From Parachlamydiales bacterium (GTDB lineage Bacteria; Chlamydiota; Chlamydiia; Chlamydiales; SM23-39): a stretch of DNA of 40,652 nt. The DNA lies in contig JACVQJ010000018.1 in NCBI GenBank assembly GCA_015661075.1, positions 1 to 40,652 on the forward strand. Direction: 5' to 3'. Positions 17,378 through 25,345 of this stretch are shown piece by piece. A model generated the notes under the pieces. The model was not told the origin of the DNA. It was given only the letters and a program-made list of their open reading frames with translations, and did not search any database. Position 1 is the first letter of the stretch. Every line of letters begins with the position of its first letter. The position numbers and the translations under genes are program-made.

Positions 17378-17553
17378 TGGGCCACTTTCACAATTCCAAC
17401 AGAGCTGCGGTCGGCTGCGGCTTTGCCAGATTGATCCTCTTCCTCATCCATAGAGCCTTCGGCTATGGATTCGTCATTCGGACCGCTTTGCTTCGATCTG
17501 GCTTTGCCTCGCCCGACCGCATCTTGTGTTGGAATTATGAAAAAGGCCCAAAG
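17378..17553. repeat. Palindromic element, copy B, between plsX and rng
   Basis: A 176-bp imperfect palindrome whose outer arms begin and end with TTGGGCC and GGCCCAA. The 158-bp core (17392-17549) aligns without gaps to copy A in plsB. It fills the gap between the plsX stop and the rng start and keeps an open minus-strand frame encoding nearly the same peptide as copy A (RGKARSK, NDESIAEG, SGKAAADRSSVGI). It may act as a terminator or RNA-processing site between the two genes. No clear target-site duplication is visible. Confidence 0.88.
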
Positions 17554-17603
17554 TCGAGATAATAGAGCAACGAACCATCTTTTTCTAGAAAAAAAAGATC
17601 GGC

Positions 17604-18605
17604 TCATTTCCGCTCAGTGGAATATGCAAGCAACTTATTTTGAAGGATCTGCAAAAACCCTTCGCTGGCGATGCGGATCGCTTCCCTGACGCCGCTGGCA
17701 AAGGCCTGGGGAGAGGAGTAGCCGTGGCATTTGATGACGATGCCGCGGATGCCGCAGAGCAGGGCGCCGGGGTATTCGGCGTAATGCAGGTGGCGCTGCA
17801 GATCGAGGAGCTGGTCTTGCATTTGCGCCAAAATGTCCGGGGGCAGGTTTTCATTGAGGCGGTCGAGAATGAGGCTGGCCAATCCTTCGGCGGTTTTTAA
17901 AAAAACATTCCCGGTAAAACCGTCGGTCACCAATACATCGATATTGCCGTCGAATACCACTTTTCCCTCGATATTGCCGGCAAATCGAAACAACGGATTG
18001 GGCAGCAAGGAGAGGCGCTGCATTTCCTGATAGGCCAGCCGGATCTCGGAGGTGCCTTTCATAGCTTCCGATCCGATGTTCAGCAATCCGACGGAGGGCA
18101 GAGCGACGCCTCGCGCTCTTTGATAGGCCGATCCGATGAGGGCGAACTGCACGAGATGCTCTGTTTTGCATTGGACGTTGGCGCCCACATCCAGAACCGC
18201 AAGCGGGGTGCGGCGGGTGGGCATCAGGGCCAGCAAAGCCGGCCGCAGTAGTCCGGGGATCATGGAAAGGGTCATTTTAGCGCATGAAACGAGCGCGCCG
18301 GTGTTGCCGGCGGAAACGAACGCATCGATCCGCTGCTCTTTGAGTGCCTTTAGCCCGACGCAGAGTGACGAATCGCGTTTGCGGCGGATGGCCGTCAGAG
18401 GCGCGTCGTCCATTTCGATCGTTTCGGTCGCATGGATGAAGGGCAGATCGGTACGACTCGCCAAAGCCGGAGTGCCGATGGCGACCAGTTTGACATGAGG
18501 GGGAAGCGTTGAAGCGAGGTCTGTCGCCGTTTTCAGCAAAACGTCAGGGGAATTTTCGCTCCCCATCAAGTCGATGCCGATGCGAACCTCAGCTTTGCGC
18601 GGCAT
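17604..18605 (-). CDS. plsX: Phosphate acyltransferase PlsX
   Basis: PlsX converts acyl-ACP and phosphate to acyl-phosphate for phospholipid synthesis. The 333-residue protein begins MPRKAEVRIGIDLMGSENSP; the longer open frame upstream runs through rpmF and is not used. Family landmarks include VSAGNTGALV, LDVGANVQCK, LLNIGSEAMKG and VTDGFTGNVFLKT. The start overlaps the end of rpmF by 17 bp, the usual rpmF-plsX coupling. Its acyl-phosphate product normally goes to PlsY, but this cluster holds a PlsB-type enzyme that uses acyl-ACP directly, so both routes may meet here. Confidence 0.95.
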   Translation of the reverse strand: MPRKAEVRIGIDLMGSENSPDVLLKTATDLASTLPPHVKLVAIGTPALASRTDLPFIHATETIEMDDAPLTAIRRKRDSSLCVGLKALKEQRIDAFVSAGNTGALVSCAKMTLSMIPGLLRPALLALMPTRRTPLAVLDVGANVQCKTEHLVQFALIGSAYQRARGVALPSVGLLNIGSEAMKGTSEIRLAYQEMQRLSLLPNPLFRFAGNIEGKVVFDGNIDVLVTDGFTGNVFLKTAEGLASLILDRLNENLPPDILAQMQDQLLDLQRHLHYAEYPGALLCGIRGIVIKCHGYSSPQAFASGVREAIRIASEGFLQILQNKLLAYSTERK

Positions 18606-18768
18606 CGATGGCCCGGTTGTCGTAATGACCGCAGCTAATGCAGACGCGATGCGGCAAGCGCATGCGGCCGCAATGGGCGCAGGCTGACAAATTTTTTGGT
18701 TTTTTCGCATGGTGCGAGCGCCGTGAGTTTTTCTTGGCGTTCGAGGTGCGATTGCGTGGGACTGCCAT
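18589..18768 (-). CDS. rpmF: 50S ribosomal protein L32
   Basis: A 59-residue basic ribosomal protein. It begins MAVPRNRTSNAKKNSRRSHH, a typical L32 N-terminus, and contains a zinc-ribbon with CAHCGRM and CISCGHY, so this is the cysteine-containing (zinc-binding) form. AAGGAG lies 9 nt before the ATG. The stop codon overlaps the plsX start, and DUF177 precedes it by 20 bp, giving the widespread DUF177-rpmF-plsX arrangement. Confidence 0.96.
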   Translation of the reverse strand: MAVPRNRTSNAKKNSRRSHHAKKPKNLSACAHCGRMRLPHRVCISCGHYDNRAIDAAQS

Positions 18769-18781
18769 GGTGGATGACTCC

Positions 18782-19246
18782 TTAAGGGATTTTTAGATCG
18801 TTGAAGGGAAAATAATGGGGGGTAATGTCCGGCGCTGCTGGCTGGCGTAAATAAGGGGCCAAAGCGGGTCTTTCCGGACAATTTCCCCTACATTCGGCGA
18901 TTTTAGGAAGCTCAATCAGGAGACATTCGCGAAGAATGGCGCGGAAGTCGAACACAGTTCCTTTGATTGCCGAAAGCGGTTCGGTATGGTAATAGCTTTT
19001 GATGGATAGCGGGAGAGGAACGGGTCGGTTGCAGACGCTGCAGGACATTTGGGCGATCGTCGAGGCATTCAAGTGTAAAACCAGATCTTCGTCGGTCGCA
19101 TAGACCTCGCCGCATACTTTGACGGCATCGCAAAAATGTAAATCCGGCTCGTCGACGCCGATAAATTCCGATGACAGGATCGCATCGATTTTTTGAATAG
19201 CGCCGTCTCCCAGACGGTCAATATGGATAATATATGGCTCAGCCAT
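18782..19246 (-). CDS. DUF177 (YceD-like) protein
   Basis: A 154-residue acidic protein matching the DUF177 family, which is linked in bacteria and chloroplasts to 23S rRNA accumulation. The conserved core is CSVCNRPVPLPL, followed by the terminal CRGNCPERPALAPY, which gives paired cysteines. ATG 19246 has GGAA at a suitable distance and is preferred over the start five codons upstream. Location directly upstream of rpmF supports the family call. The region upstream (19247-19896) should hold the promoter of the DUF177-rpmF-plsX operon. Confidence 0.85.
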   Translation of the reverse strand: MAEPYIIHIDRLGDGAIQKIDAILSSEFIGVDEPDLHFCDAVKVCGEVYATDEDLVLHLNASTIAQMSCSVCNRPVPLPLSIKSYYHTEPLSAIKGTVFDFRAILRECLLIELPKIAECRGNCPERPALAPYLRQPAAPDITPHYFPFNDLKIP

Positions 19247-19896
19247 GAAAAAGTTCCGCAAATGCCTATCAATTTAAGGGACTCGGGCTTAAAAATCCAG
19301 CGATTTAGATGAGTATTTGGTTCAATTAAATTTTTTATTTTAAAGCCTATAGTGCGACTTTGTATATTTTTCGTGTCCCAGTCCGAGTCCGTGTCCGAGA
19401 CTGAACTTCTTCTCACCTTTGATGGAAAATGATGCTCCTATCGGTAGGGGTGGGTCGACTTTGAACAGTAATCCAGCTAAAATTTTCGTAAAAGGGGCGG
19501 AGCTGCGCCCCTGCAACCCCTTGGGGCCGCCTACTTCGTGGCGGCATGGACATGCTCGTCGAGGGCTAACGCCCTCCGCGCTCCTTCCTTGGCTGGCTGC
19601 GGCTTCGAAGACCGCTCGCGCAAGGCCTTCTATTGTTAGCCATTGATGTCATCGCTCGCTATCGCGTGCTCGCCGCTCGCCGTGCAAAGCACTGCTCTTT
19701 GCGGCTGCGCTGCGATTCTTCATTGCCTCGCTCAGCCGTGGGCTGCGCCGCGGATCCCCTTTCAGGGGCCCCTCTCGCGTCGCAGATTTATTAACCCGAG
19801 GGGTAAATAATTCATCGATCCGAACAATCTTCTGAGCTTTTTGTAGTGGCGCTCTTCGTGTATCCAGCAAAACGGTTGTTTGAACGCGCTGCTAGC
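19247..19896. other. Palindrome-rich region without a recognisable gene
   Basis: About 650 bp with no gene I can support. The left third (to about 19440) is AT-rich and includes a CGACTTTGTATATTTTT segment resembling the arm of the element at 26248-26405, then a short GTCCGAG-type repetition. The remainder is GC-rich and packed with small hairpins: GCCGCC/GGCGGC at 19526-19545, GAGGGC-TAAC-GCCCTC at 19561-19576, GCAAAG/CTTTGC near 19683-19702, and CCCCTTGGGG near 19517. Two short open frames on opposite strands have no family features. It may be a decayed repeat cluster or a structured RNA. Confidence 0.6.
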
Positions 19897-20439
19897 CTAG
19901 ACTAACCTCAGAAGGAACTCTTGCGCGTGCTGCACGAAGCGCTGCGTGACACTTTCAGTATCCTGACCCTGCGGAATATGAGTCGAACCTTCCAGTGATA
20001 TTTGGATATTGATTGTAAAATCCAAGTTACAACCGATATTTACATGTCTACCGAATTGATCCTTTCCATAATAACTAGTTTCTTCTATTGTATTATTTAT
20101 CATTTTTTCAACGTTTATATAAGGCCCTAACTTTCTAAGCAGTAAAATAATTGGGAGAATACACTTTTTAAGTCTTGATATTGTCAATTCAGGAGAAGCC
20201 TCTACATTTCCTATAACTACCTGATCGAGTTGGACAATAACACGCCTACAAAGGGGACAGAGTGCTGTCGTTGATTGCATGGCGCATGCATTGATCAAAC
20301 TTACAAAACAGCTTCTATGTATTGGGTGACGATTGCCCCCGCTTTCGTGAGCAACGATATCGCTTGCGCTGGTTATCGATTCTTGGCATATGCTGCATTC
20401 AAGCTTCTGATCTGAGTCTAAATGAAAAACAGAAAACAT
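19897..20439 (-). CDS. RING-finger protein, candidate ubiquitin-ligase effector
   Basis: A 180-residue protein with an N-terminal RING-H2-like zinc module: C15-x2-C18, H31, H38-x2-H41-x2-C44 and C61-x2-C64. Histidine appears to replace the third cysteine, which gives eight ligands in the usual cross-brace order. The text VAHESGG then HPIHRSC resembles RING modules I associate with amoeba-infecting chlamydiae. The rest (90-180) is predicted mixed helix and strand, with a hydrophobic patch near 93-101 and no family I know. It could recruit a host E2 enzyme if secreted, which is inference. ATG 20439 has GAGG upstream and a promoter behind it. The gene is clearly AT-richer than lpxB and stands alone. 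Confidence 0.75.
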   Translation of the reverse strand: MFSVFHLDSDQKLECSICQESITSASDIVAHESGGNRHPIHRSCFVSLINACAMQSTTALCPLCRRVIVQLDQVVIGNVEASPELTISRLKKCILPIILLLRKLGPYINVEKMINNTIEETSYYGKDQFGRHVNIGCNLDFTINIQISLEGSTHIPQGQDTESVTQRFVQHAQEFLLRLV

Positions 20440-20466
20440 TAAAACCTCGTGTTTGTTGACGGTTCT

Positions 20467-20494
20467 ATTATGCAATTAAGATGAATTAAGTAAA
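20467..20494 (-). promoter_or_regulatory. Putative promoter of the RING-protein gene
   Basis: Read on the minus strand, TTTACT (20494-20489) and CATAAT (20472-20467) are separated by 16 bp, about 30 bp before ATG 20439. The longer open frame starting at 20475 would begin within this promoter. Confidence 0.5.
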
Positions 20495-20606
20495 CTTGAA
20501 ATAAGTTCTGTTCTGTTTACATCTGTTTAGTAATTAAAGTTTTAATTAGAATTTATAAAGGAAGTGATTCAAAAAATGGGAATAGGCAAGGCTGCGGACC
20601 GCACGA

Positions 20607-20625
20607 GATGGTCCAGTGGACCATC
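20607..20625. repeat. Perfect short palindrome after lpxB
   Basis: GATGGTCCA and TGGACCATC are perfect complements around a single G. It lies 40 bp beyond the lpxB stop, within a GC-rich patch that contrasts with the AT-rich RING-gene upstream region. On the lpxB strand it is followed by a T-run near 20573-20578, so it may contribute to termination. Confidence 0.6.
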
Positions 20626-20665
20626 GCAGGTGAGCAAAGCGAACCGGCCTGAAAGGCTGCTTGCA

Positions 20666-21790
20666 TTACGAGCGGTATAATATCGCACGAGCGGCCTCAT
20701 GGCTCGCATCAGTGTTTCCGAGCAGTTCCTTCATTTGATGGCAACCCTCTTTGCAGATTTGCCTCGCATGTTCATCATTCCACAAAATTTTTGCGCTATG
20801 CAAAAGAGACTCGAGCGTGAGATGCGGCCCAAACAGTTCCGGAAAGACTGTTTTTCTCATGAGAATATTGACGATCACATAATGCGGCAGGTTGATTCGG
20901 AAGATTTTTTGGGCGAGGAACACGTCAAAGGGCCGGATCGCGAATTGGGCGACCGTAGGCGTTTGGAATAGAGCGAGCTCCAGCGTCACGGTGCCGGACG
21001 TCGCCAGCGCGAGATGGGCATGGCGCATCAGATCGTAATTGTGCTCGGGTTCAATGATGGGAAAGCCGCATCGCGCGAGATGGGCGCGAAATTGAGGATG
21101 GGACAGAGATACGGCGATCTGTTGATCCGGGGTTTTGGCGAGCATTTCCTTCGCTGCTGCAATCTGCAAAGGAAAATTCCTCTCGATTTCGGTTTGGCGG
21201 CTGCCCGGAAAGAGGGCGAGGATTTTTTTTGTTGGGTTGAGGTGATAGCGCTCGTGAAAATGGGCGTTAGGCAGATGCTGATCGGTTTTTTTGACGAGGG
21301 GATGGCCGACGTATTGCACCGGCAAAGAAGTATAAGCAAAACAATCCTTTTCAAAAGGAAATAGCGTCAGCAGCAGATCCAGATTTTTCGCCATGACGGG
21401 GATGCGTTTTTTGCCCCAGGCCCAGACTGTCGGGCAGATATAGTGGATCAGGCGGCCTCGATATCCTTTTTTTCGCAGCGATTGTTCGAGGCGGATGTTG
21501 AATCCCGGATAATCGATGCAGACGACGGTGCGGGGATTGAGCTCCAGAATTGTTTGGCGGATTTGTCGAAAAAGGCGGAAGAGGCGCGGGAGAGCGGCGA
21601 TGACGTCGGTAAATCCCATCACCTGCAGCTCTTCCATTTGATAGCAGCACTGGACATTTTTTTCGCGCATGCGCGGGCCCAGGACGCCGGCGATGGATTG
21701 ATGGGGCGCCAGACTATGCAGAGCATCGATGAGGTGGGCTCCGTGCAGATCGGCGCTTGGTTCGGCGGCAAGAATAAACAGGTCACTCAC
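20666..21790 (-). CDS. lpxB: Lipid-A-disaccharide synthase
   Basis: LpxB joins UDP-diacylglucosamine and lipid X to form the lipid A disaccharide at the inner membrane face. The 374-residue protein has the GT19 landmarks: AAEPSADLHGAHLI (8-21), VCIDYPGFNIRL, CPTVWAWGKKR, LFPGSRQTEI and ATSGTVTLELAL. It has the standard bacterial length; chlamydial forms with a long N-terminal extension are known as I recall, and none is present here. It overlaps pcnB by 8 bp, and the lpxB-pcnB pair is conserved in chlamydiae as I recall. Confidence 0.95.
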   Translation of the reverse strand: MSDLFILAAEPSADLHGAHLIDALHSLAPHQSIAGVLGPRMREKNVQCCYQMEELQVMGFTDVIAALPRLFRLFRQIRQTILELNPRTVVCIDYPGFNIRLEQSLRKKGYRGRLIHYICPTVWAWGKKRIPVMAKNLDLLLTLFPFEKDCFAYTSLPVQYVGHPLVKKTDQHLPNAHFHERYHLNPTKKILALFPGSRQTEIERNFPLQIAAAKEMLAKTPDQQIAVSLSHPQFRAHLARCGFPIIEPEHNYDLMRHAHLALATSGTVTLELALFQTPTVAQFAIRPFDVFLAQKIFRINLPHYVIVNILMRKTVFPELFGPHLTLESLLHSAKILWNDEHARQICKEGCHQMKELLGNTDASHEAARAILYRS

Positions 21791-23042
21791 GGAATTTTCT
21801 TCTTCTGCGGCGCCGTGGTTTTGGGGCCTCTTCGCCTGTAGAAGGCTCTGTATGCACAGGCGGTGCTTTAAACGCGGCTTCCGTCCATTGCGTATAGAGA
21901 GGAAGAAGCTCGGGCTGCAAAATGGTGCGCAGGCTGAGCAGCTGCAGAGCGAAGGGAAGCGCTTCGTCGCGGGGCAGCCGCGGATGGCGGATGGGGCGTT
22001 GATCGAGAGGAGTGAAACGGTATTGGGAAGTCAAAATAAAGACCATCATCGACTGCAGCCGGCGCGGTAGGCGGAAAAAGGGAGAAAAGAGGTTGGTGAT
22101 GAGCTCGTCCGCTTCCTGGGCAATCTGGCCGAGATGAGGGATCCGGTCGGAGTGCGACATCAGGTGGCGGATCGTTAAATCGAGGATGGGAAAGCAGAGG
22201 GCTGCCATCGGCAGCGAGCGGTCGGGGGTGTTAGGAAACACCTTGCGCATTTCATCGTCGACCACGGCGAGAATTTTGAAGATGCGTCTTTCCTGGTCGA
22301 GGTCGATGAAGTGAGAGAGCGGGGCGATGAGCAATTTCAATAGACCGTATTCATGCAGCAAACGGAAAAAGGGTTCCGCCGCACCCGATTCCAGCATGCG
22401 GAGAAGCTCTTCGAGAATGCGGGCGGATGAGCTCTTGATGATGTGGCTGCGGCACTGAATCAATGCAACATGCGTCAGGGGATGGATCTTGAAATCAAAT
22501 CGGGCGCAGAATTTCAGAAGGCGGATCATTCGCACGGGATCCTGGGCAAAACGCACGTCGGGCTGGCCGATCGTGCGCAACATTCTTTTCTCGACATCCT
22601 GAAAGCCATCGACGTAATCGATCACCGTTTGATTTTCCGGATTGTAAAAAAGGCCGTTGATCGTGAAGTCGCGGCGCAGTACGTCTTCTTCTTCCGATCC
22701 CCAGACATTGTCCCGGACGATCAGATCGGCTGATTCCGGATCGCCTGAGCGAAAAGTAGCCACTTCAATGATTTTCTTTCCGAACCGGATATGGGCCAAG
22801 CGAAAGCGCCGTCCGATCAAAATCGCATTGCGGAACAGCGAGCGGATTTCTTCGGGTTTCGCCGAGGTCGATATATCGAAGTCTTTGGGGCGCCGGTTCA
22901 GCAAAAGATCGCGCACGCCGCCGCCGACGAGATAGGCGCTATAGCCCGCCGCCCGTAGCTTTTCAATCACATAAAAAGCATGAGTGTCAATCTTTTCCGG
23001 AACAATCCGGTGCTCTTCGAGAGTATAAATTTTAGGCTGCAC
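21783..23042 (-). CDS. pcnB: Poly(A) polymerase I-type nucleotidyltransferase
   Basis: A 419-residue class II nucleotidyltransferase. The active-site block is YLVGGGVRDLLLNRRPKDFDIST (split around residues 38-60), with catalytic aspartates D54 and D56. RRDFTINGLFYN and the RNA-binding block DPVRMIRLLKFCARF follow. An arginine-rich C-terminal tail (PKPRRRRRRKFRE) is typical of PcnB rather than of the CCA-adding enzyme. It polyadenylates RNAs and promotes decay. It overlaps lpxB by 8 bp. The CCA-adding alternative is less likely given the tail. Confidence 0.88.
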   Translation of the reverse strand: MQPKIYTLEEHRIVPEKIDTHAFYVIEKLRAAGYSAYLVGGGVRDLLLNRRPKDFDISTSAKPEEIRSLFRNAILIGRRFRLAHIRFGKKIIEVATFRSGDPESADLIVRDNVWGSEEEDVLRRDFTINGLFYNPENQTVIDYVDGFQDVEKRMLRTIGQPDVRFAQDPVRMIRLLKFCARFDFKIHPLTHVALIQCRSHIIKSSSARILEELLRMLESGAAEPFFRLLHEYGLLKLLIAPLSHFIDLDQERRIFKILAVVDDEMRKVFPNTPDRSLPMAALCFPILDLTIRHLMSHSDRIPHLGQIAQEADELITNLFSPFFRLPRRLQSMMVFILTSQYRFTPLDQRPIRHPRLPRDEALPFALQLLSLRTILQPELLPLYTQWTEAAFKAPPVHTEPSTGEEAPKPRRRRRRKFRE

Positions 23043-23069
23043 GAAATAATAGCTTAAATAGTTCGGTGA

Positions 23070-24146
23070 TTAGAATATCTGCCTATCATTTCTAAAGTCA
23101 ACAATCTCTTTTTTAACCGATTCGGGGCACTCTTTTTGGGCGAGCAGAGTTTTGAAAGAGCGCAGGGCTTCTTCTCTATGCCCAATGGCATGGGACAATT
23201 CCGCATGTTTCAATCGGAAGCCATAGTCGTAGATCCATTTTTGGAGCTTCATCGTTTGCCGGGGAATGGGTAGCTGTGTACCCAGACGGGCGGTTAGATA
23301 GCCCATCAGCGGATGGCCCGTCGTCTGAAAATAGGCGGCCAGGCGGTATAGGGGTTCGGCGCGCGACGGCTTGAAGCAGTAGGCCTGGCAATACCCATCG
23401 ACGATCGTTTGAAAATCCATTTTAAAATATTCCTGGATACTGGCGATGCAATAGAGCGACCAGAAAATCTCGTCTTCGTTGCCGCCCATGGATACTCTTT
23501 TTTTGTAATTTTCCAGCGCGCGATCGTGCTTTTTGGCGTTGGCGTAGCTTTGAGCGAGATAGAAGACATAGCGGCCGTTATCCGGATCCTTTTTCAAGGC
23601 TTCTTCCAGCATCTGCGCATCATTAAGAGCTTTTTGGCTGTCTTGCGATCGATGTCCTTCTTTGTGAGAGCAGTCGACGGCCAGTTCATTCAGAACGTCG
23701 CCTACCATGGGATGGGAGTGGGTGATATATTCATGGATGACCCCTTCCCATCTCCAGCCGGGATCGCTGCGGATCAGCAGTGCACATTGACACTCCGCCC
23801 TTTGACCGGTCTTCAGGGCAAAATAAAAATCTTTGTCGAGCCTGTTTTTATCAAAAGAATCATAAAATAAAAGCGTTTCATCTGCGTCGATGAACAAGAT
23901 ATAATCGCTCTTGTTTTTGGCCAACCCCAGCGCGATGTTGCGATTGTGAGCGAAGTTCACCCAGGCGCTTTCATGCAGCTCTCCCGGAATGTCTTTGAGG
24001 CAGTCTTGTATGATCGGCCGGGTATTATCCCAGGATCCCGTATCGACGATCACCCAATAATCGATGATTGGTTTAACGGTTTCTAAACAGCGCCGGATAA
24101 CGGCTTGTTCGTTTTTAACGATCATATTTAGGCAAATTTTTTTCAT
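23070..24146 (-). CDS. Family 2 glycosyltransferase with helical repeat tail
   Basis: A 358-residue protein. The N-terminal 100 residues form a GT-A domain of the GT2 family: ICLNMIVKNEQAVIRRCLE, VIVDTGSWDNT and the DxD-type metal site FIDADET (D87-D89). After about residue 170 it becomes helical with TPR-like units (DPDNGRYVFYLAQSYANAKK, then a second similar one). This GT2 plus TPR layout is found in bacterial enzymes acting on glycans or peptides; the acceptor is unknown. There is no signal peptide or membrane segment. It follows the dsbA-like gene divergently and precedes pcnB by 27 bp. Confidence 0.82.
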   Translation of the reverse strand: MKKICLNMIVKNEQAVIRRCLETVKPIIDYWVIVDTGSWDNTRPIIQDCLKDIPGELHESAWVNFAHNRNIALGLAKNKSDYILFIDADETLLFYDSFDKNRLDKDFYFALKTGQRAECQCALLIRSDPGWRWEGVIHEYITHSHPMVGDVLNELAVDCSHKEGHRSQDSQKALNDAQMLEEALKKDPDNGRYVFYLAQSYANAKKHDRALENYKKRVSMGGNEDEIFWSLYCIASIQEYFKMDFQTIVDGYCQAYCFKPSRAEPLYRLAAYFQTTGHPLMGYLTARLGTQLPIPRQTMKLQKWIYDYGFRLKHAELSHAIGHREEALRSFKTLLAQKECPESVKKEIVDFRNDRQIF

Positions 24147-24275
24147 AACTTATGTTCTAAATTAAATGTATGTAGTTTCTGTTTGTTTTTTTTTATAAAC
24201 GGTGCGGTTATTTATTGCAAATGAGATGGCTGGGAGGTGAGATTCGTTGCGTAGATAGTTCGTTTTTGTTATCTG

Positions 24276-24938
24276 ATGTCTATGGATAGAAAACCTACTT
24301 TCATTCACTTACTCGTCATTGCTACTGCAGTTGTGTCGGCTTTGCTGATTGCGATCGGCGCTGTATACGAAGCATCGGTTCCTCTGGAGACGAACGAGCT
24401 GAGGGCGGAAGGCCGTCCCCGGATCGGCCGTCTGGAAGCGAAGGTTGAAATGGTTCTGATCGAAGATCCTCGCTGCGGAGCCTGCTACTATTTCATGGAA
24501 AATATTTTTCCTGAAATTTACGAAAAATATATTGAAACGGGACGCGCTTACTGCATTGTGGTGCCGGTTTCGTTTCTGGAAGGATCCGAGCCTTTGGCGA
24601 ATGCCATTTTGGCCGTGAACAAACAAGCTCCCGAGCAATTTTTAGCGTTTCTGCACGCGGTATTTGTCCACTTTCACGGGAGGGAATCCAACGGGTGGGA
24701 GCAGAAAGAGGTTCTCGACGTGGCTCAATCAGTGGGAGGAATCGATCTCAAACGGCTCAGAGACTGCATCCTGACTAATTGCTATTCGAAGCAGCTCGAG
24801 CAGAATTTTGATTGGGGCAAGAGGATCATGGGTCGGGATTTTGGAGTGCCGACGCTTTATATCAATGGAATGCGGACATCGATTCGGTCAGCGGACGCGA
24901 TCGGGGAGCGGATCGAAAAATTGGAAAAGCATAAATGA
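24276..24938 (+). CDS. Thioredoxin-fold disulfide oxidoreductase, DsbA/DsbG-like
   Basis: A 220-residue membrane-anchored periplasmic protein. A hydrophobic signal-anchor covers about residues 10-30, and the thioredoxin active site is CGAC at 67-70. The cis-proline loop is FGVPTLYING. The helical insertion between them fits the DsbA family. It should oxidise or isomerise disulfides in envelope proteins, which matters in chlamydiae because cysteine cross-linked outer-membrane proteins replace rigid peptidoglycan. The next gene overlaps as ATGA and encodes its probable DsbB partner. No strong RBS is seen before ATG 24276; ATG 24282 is an alternative. Confidence 0.87.
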   Translation: MSMDRKPTFIHLLVIATAVVSALLIAIGAVYEASVPLETNELRAEGRPRIGRLEAKVEMVLIEDPRCGACYYFMENIFPEIYEKYIETGRAYCIVVPVSFLEGSEPLANAILAVNKQAPEQFLAFLHAVFVHFHGRESNGWEQKEVLDVAQSVGGIDLKRLRDCILTNCYSKQLEQNFDWGKRIMGRDFGVPTLYINGMRTSIRSADAIGERIEKLEKHK

Positions 24939-25345
24939 AAATCCCGCGATTGCCTGCAATTTATCTGGCTTGGGTGCTGTGCCTGGCGGGATCGCTGATG
25001 AGCCTTTATTTTAGCGAACTCAGACATATTGAGCCGTGCCGCTTTTGCTGGTTTCAGCGGATCGCCCTCTTTCCTCTCGCGATCCAGCTGGGGATATTCA
25101 CCTATCGATCGGATGGCAGCGCGGCCATCTATGGGATTCCTCTGTGTTTTGTCGGATTTTCAGCCGCCGTTCTGCAATCGCTCGATTTGGTCTTCGATTT
25201 CCACGCTCTTTGCGGCCCCGGCATTTCATGCCGCGAGGGTATGATTTACTTTTTCGATTTTATCCCGCTTTGCTGGGTCAGCGGGGCGGGATTTGTGGTC
25301 ATTGCGGCGCTGCTATGGCTGGGCCGCCGCGTTCAACCCACGTGA
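24935..25345 (+). CDS. dsbB: DsbB-like disulfide bond formation protein
   Basis: A 136-residue inner-membrane protein with four hydrophobic segments. The first redox pair is CRFC (35-38) in the DsbB motif EPCRFCWFQR, and the second pair is C93 and C99 in the periplasmic loop. It should reoxidise the DsbA-like partner and pass electrons to quinone. The length matches the short BdbC/DsbI-like forms. The start overlaps the dsbA-like gene as ATGA. The last 47 bp overlap the 3' end of an unrelated minus-strand gene. Confidence 0.92.
   Translation: MKIPRLPAIYLAWVLCLAGSLMSLYFSELRHIEPCRFCWFQRIALFPLAIQLGIFTYRSDGSAAIYGIPLCFVGFSAAVLQSLDLVFDFHALCGPGISCREGMIYFFDFIPLCWVSGAGFVVIAALLWLGRRVQPT

Noticed and set aside
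17362..17607. An 81-codon gene between plsX and rng
   Set aside because: It is the open frame of palindromic copy B rather than an independent gene; no RBS was seen.
19419..19870. Two short open frames in the hairpin-rich region
   Set aside because: Both lack an RBS and family features, and their GC-rich palindromes explain the open frames.
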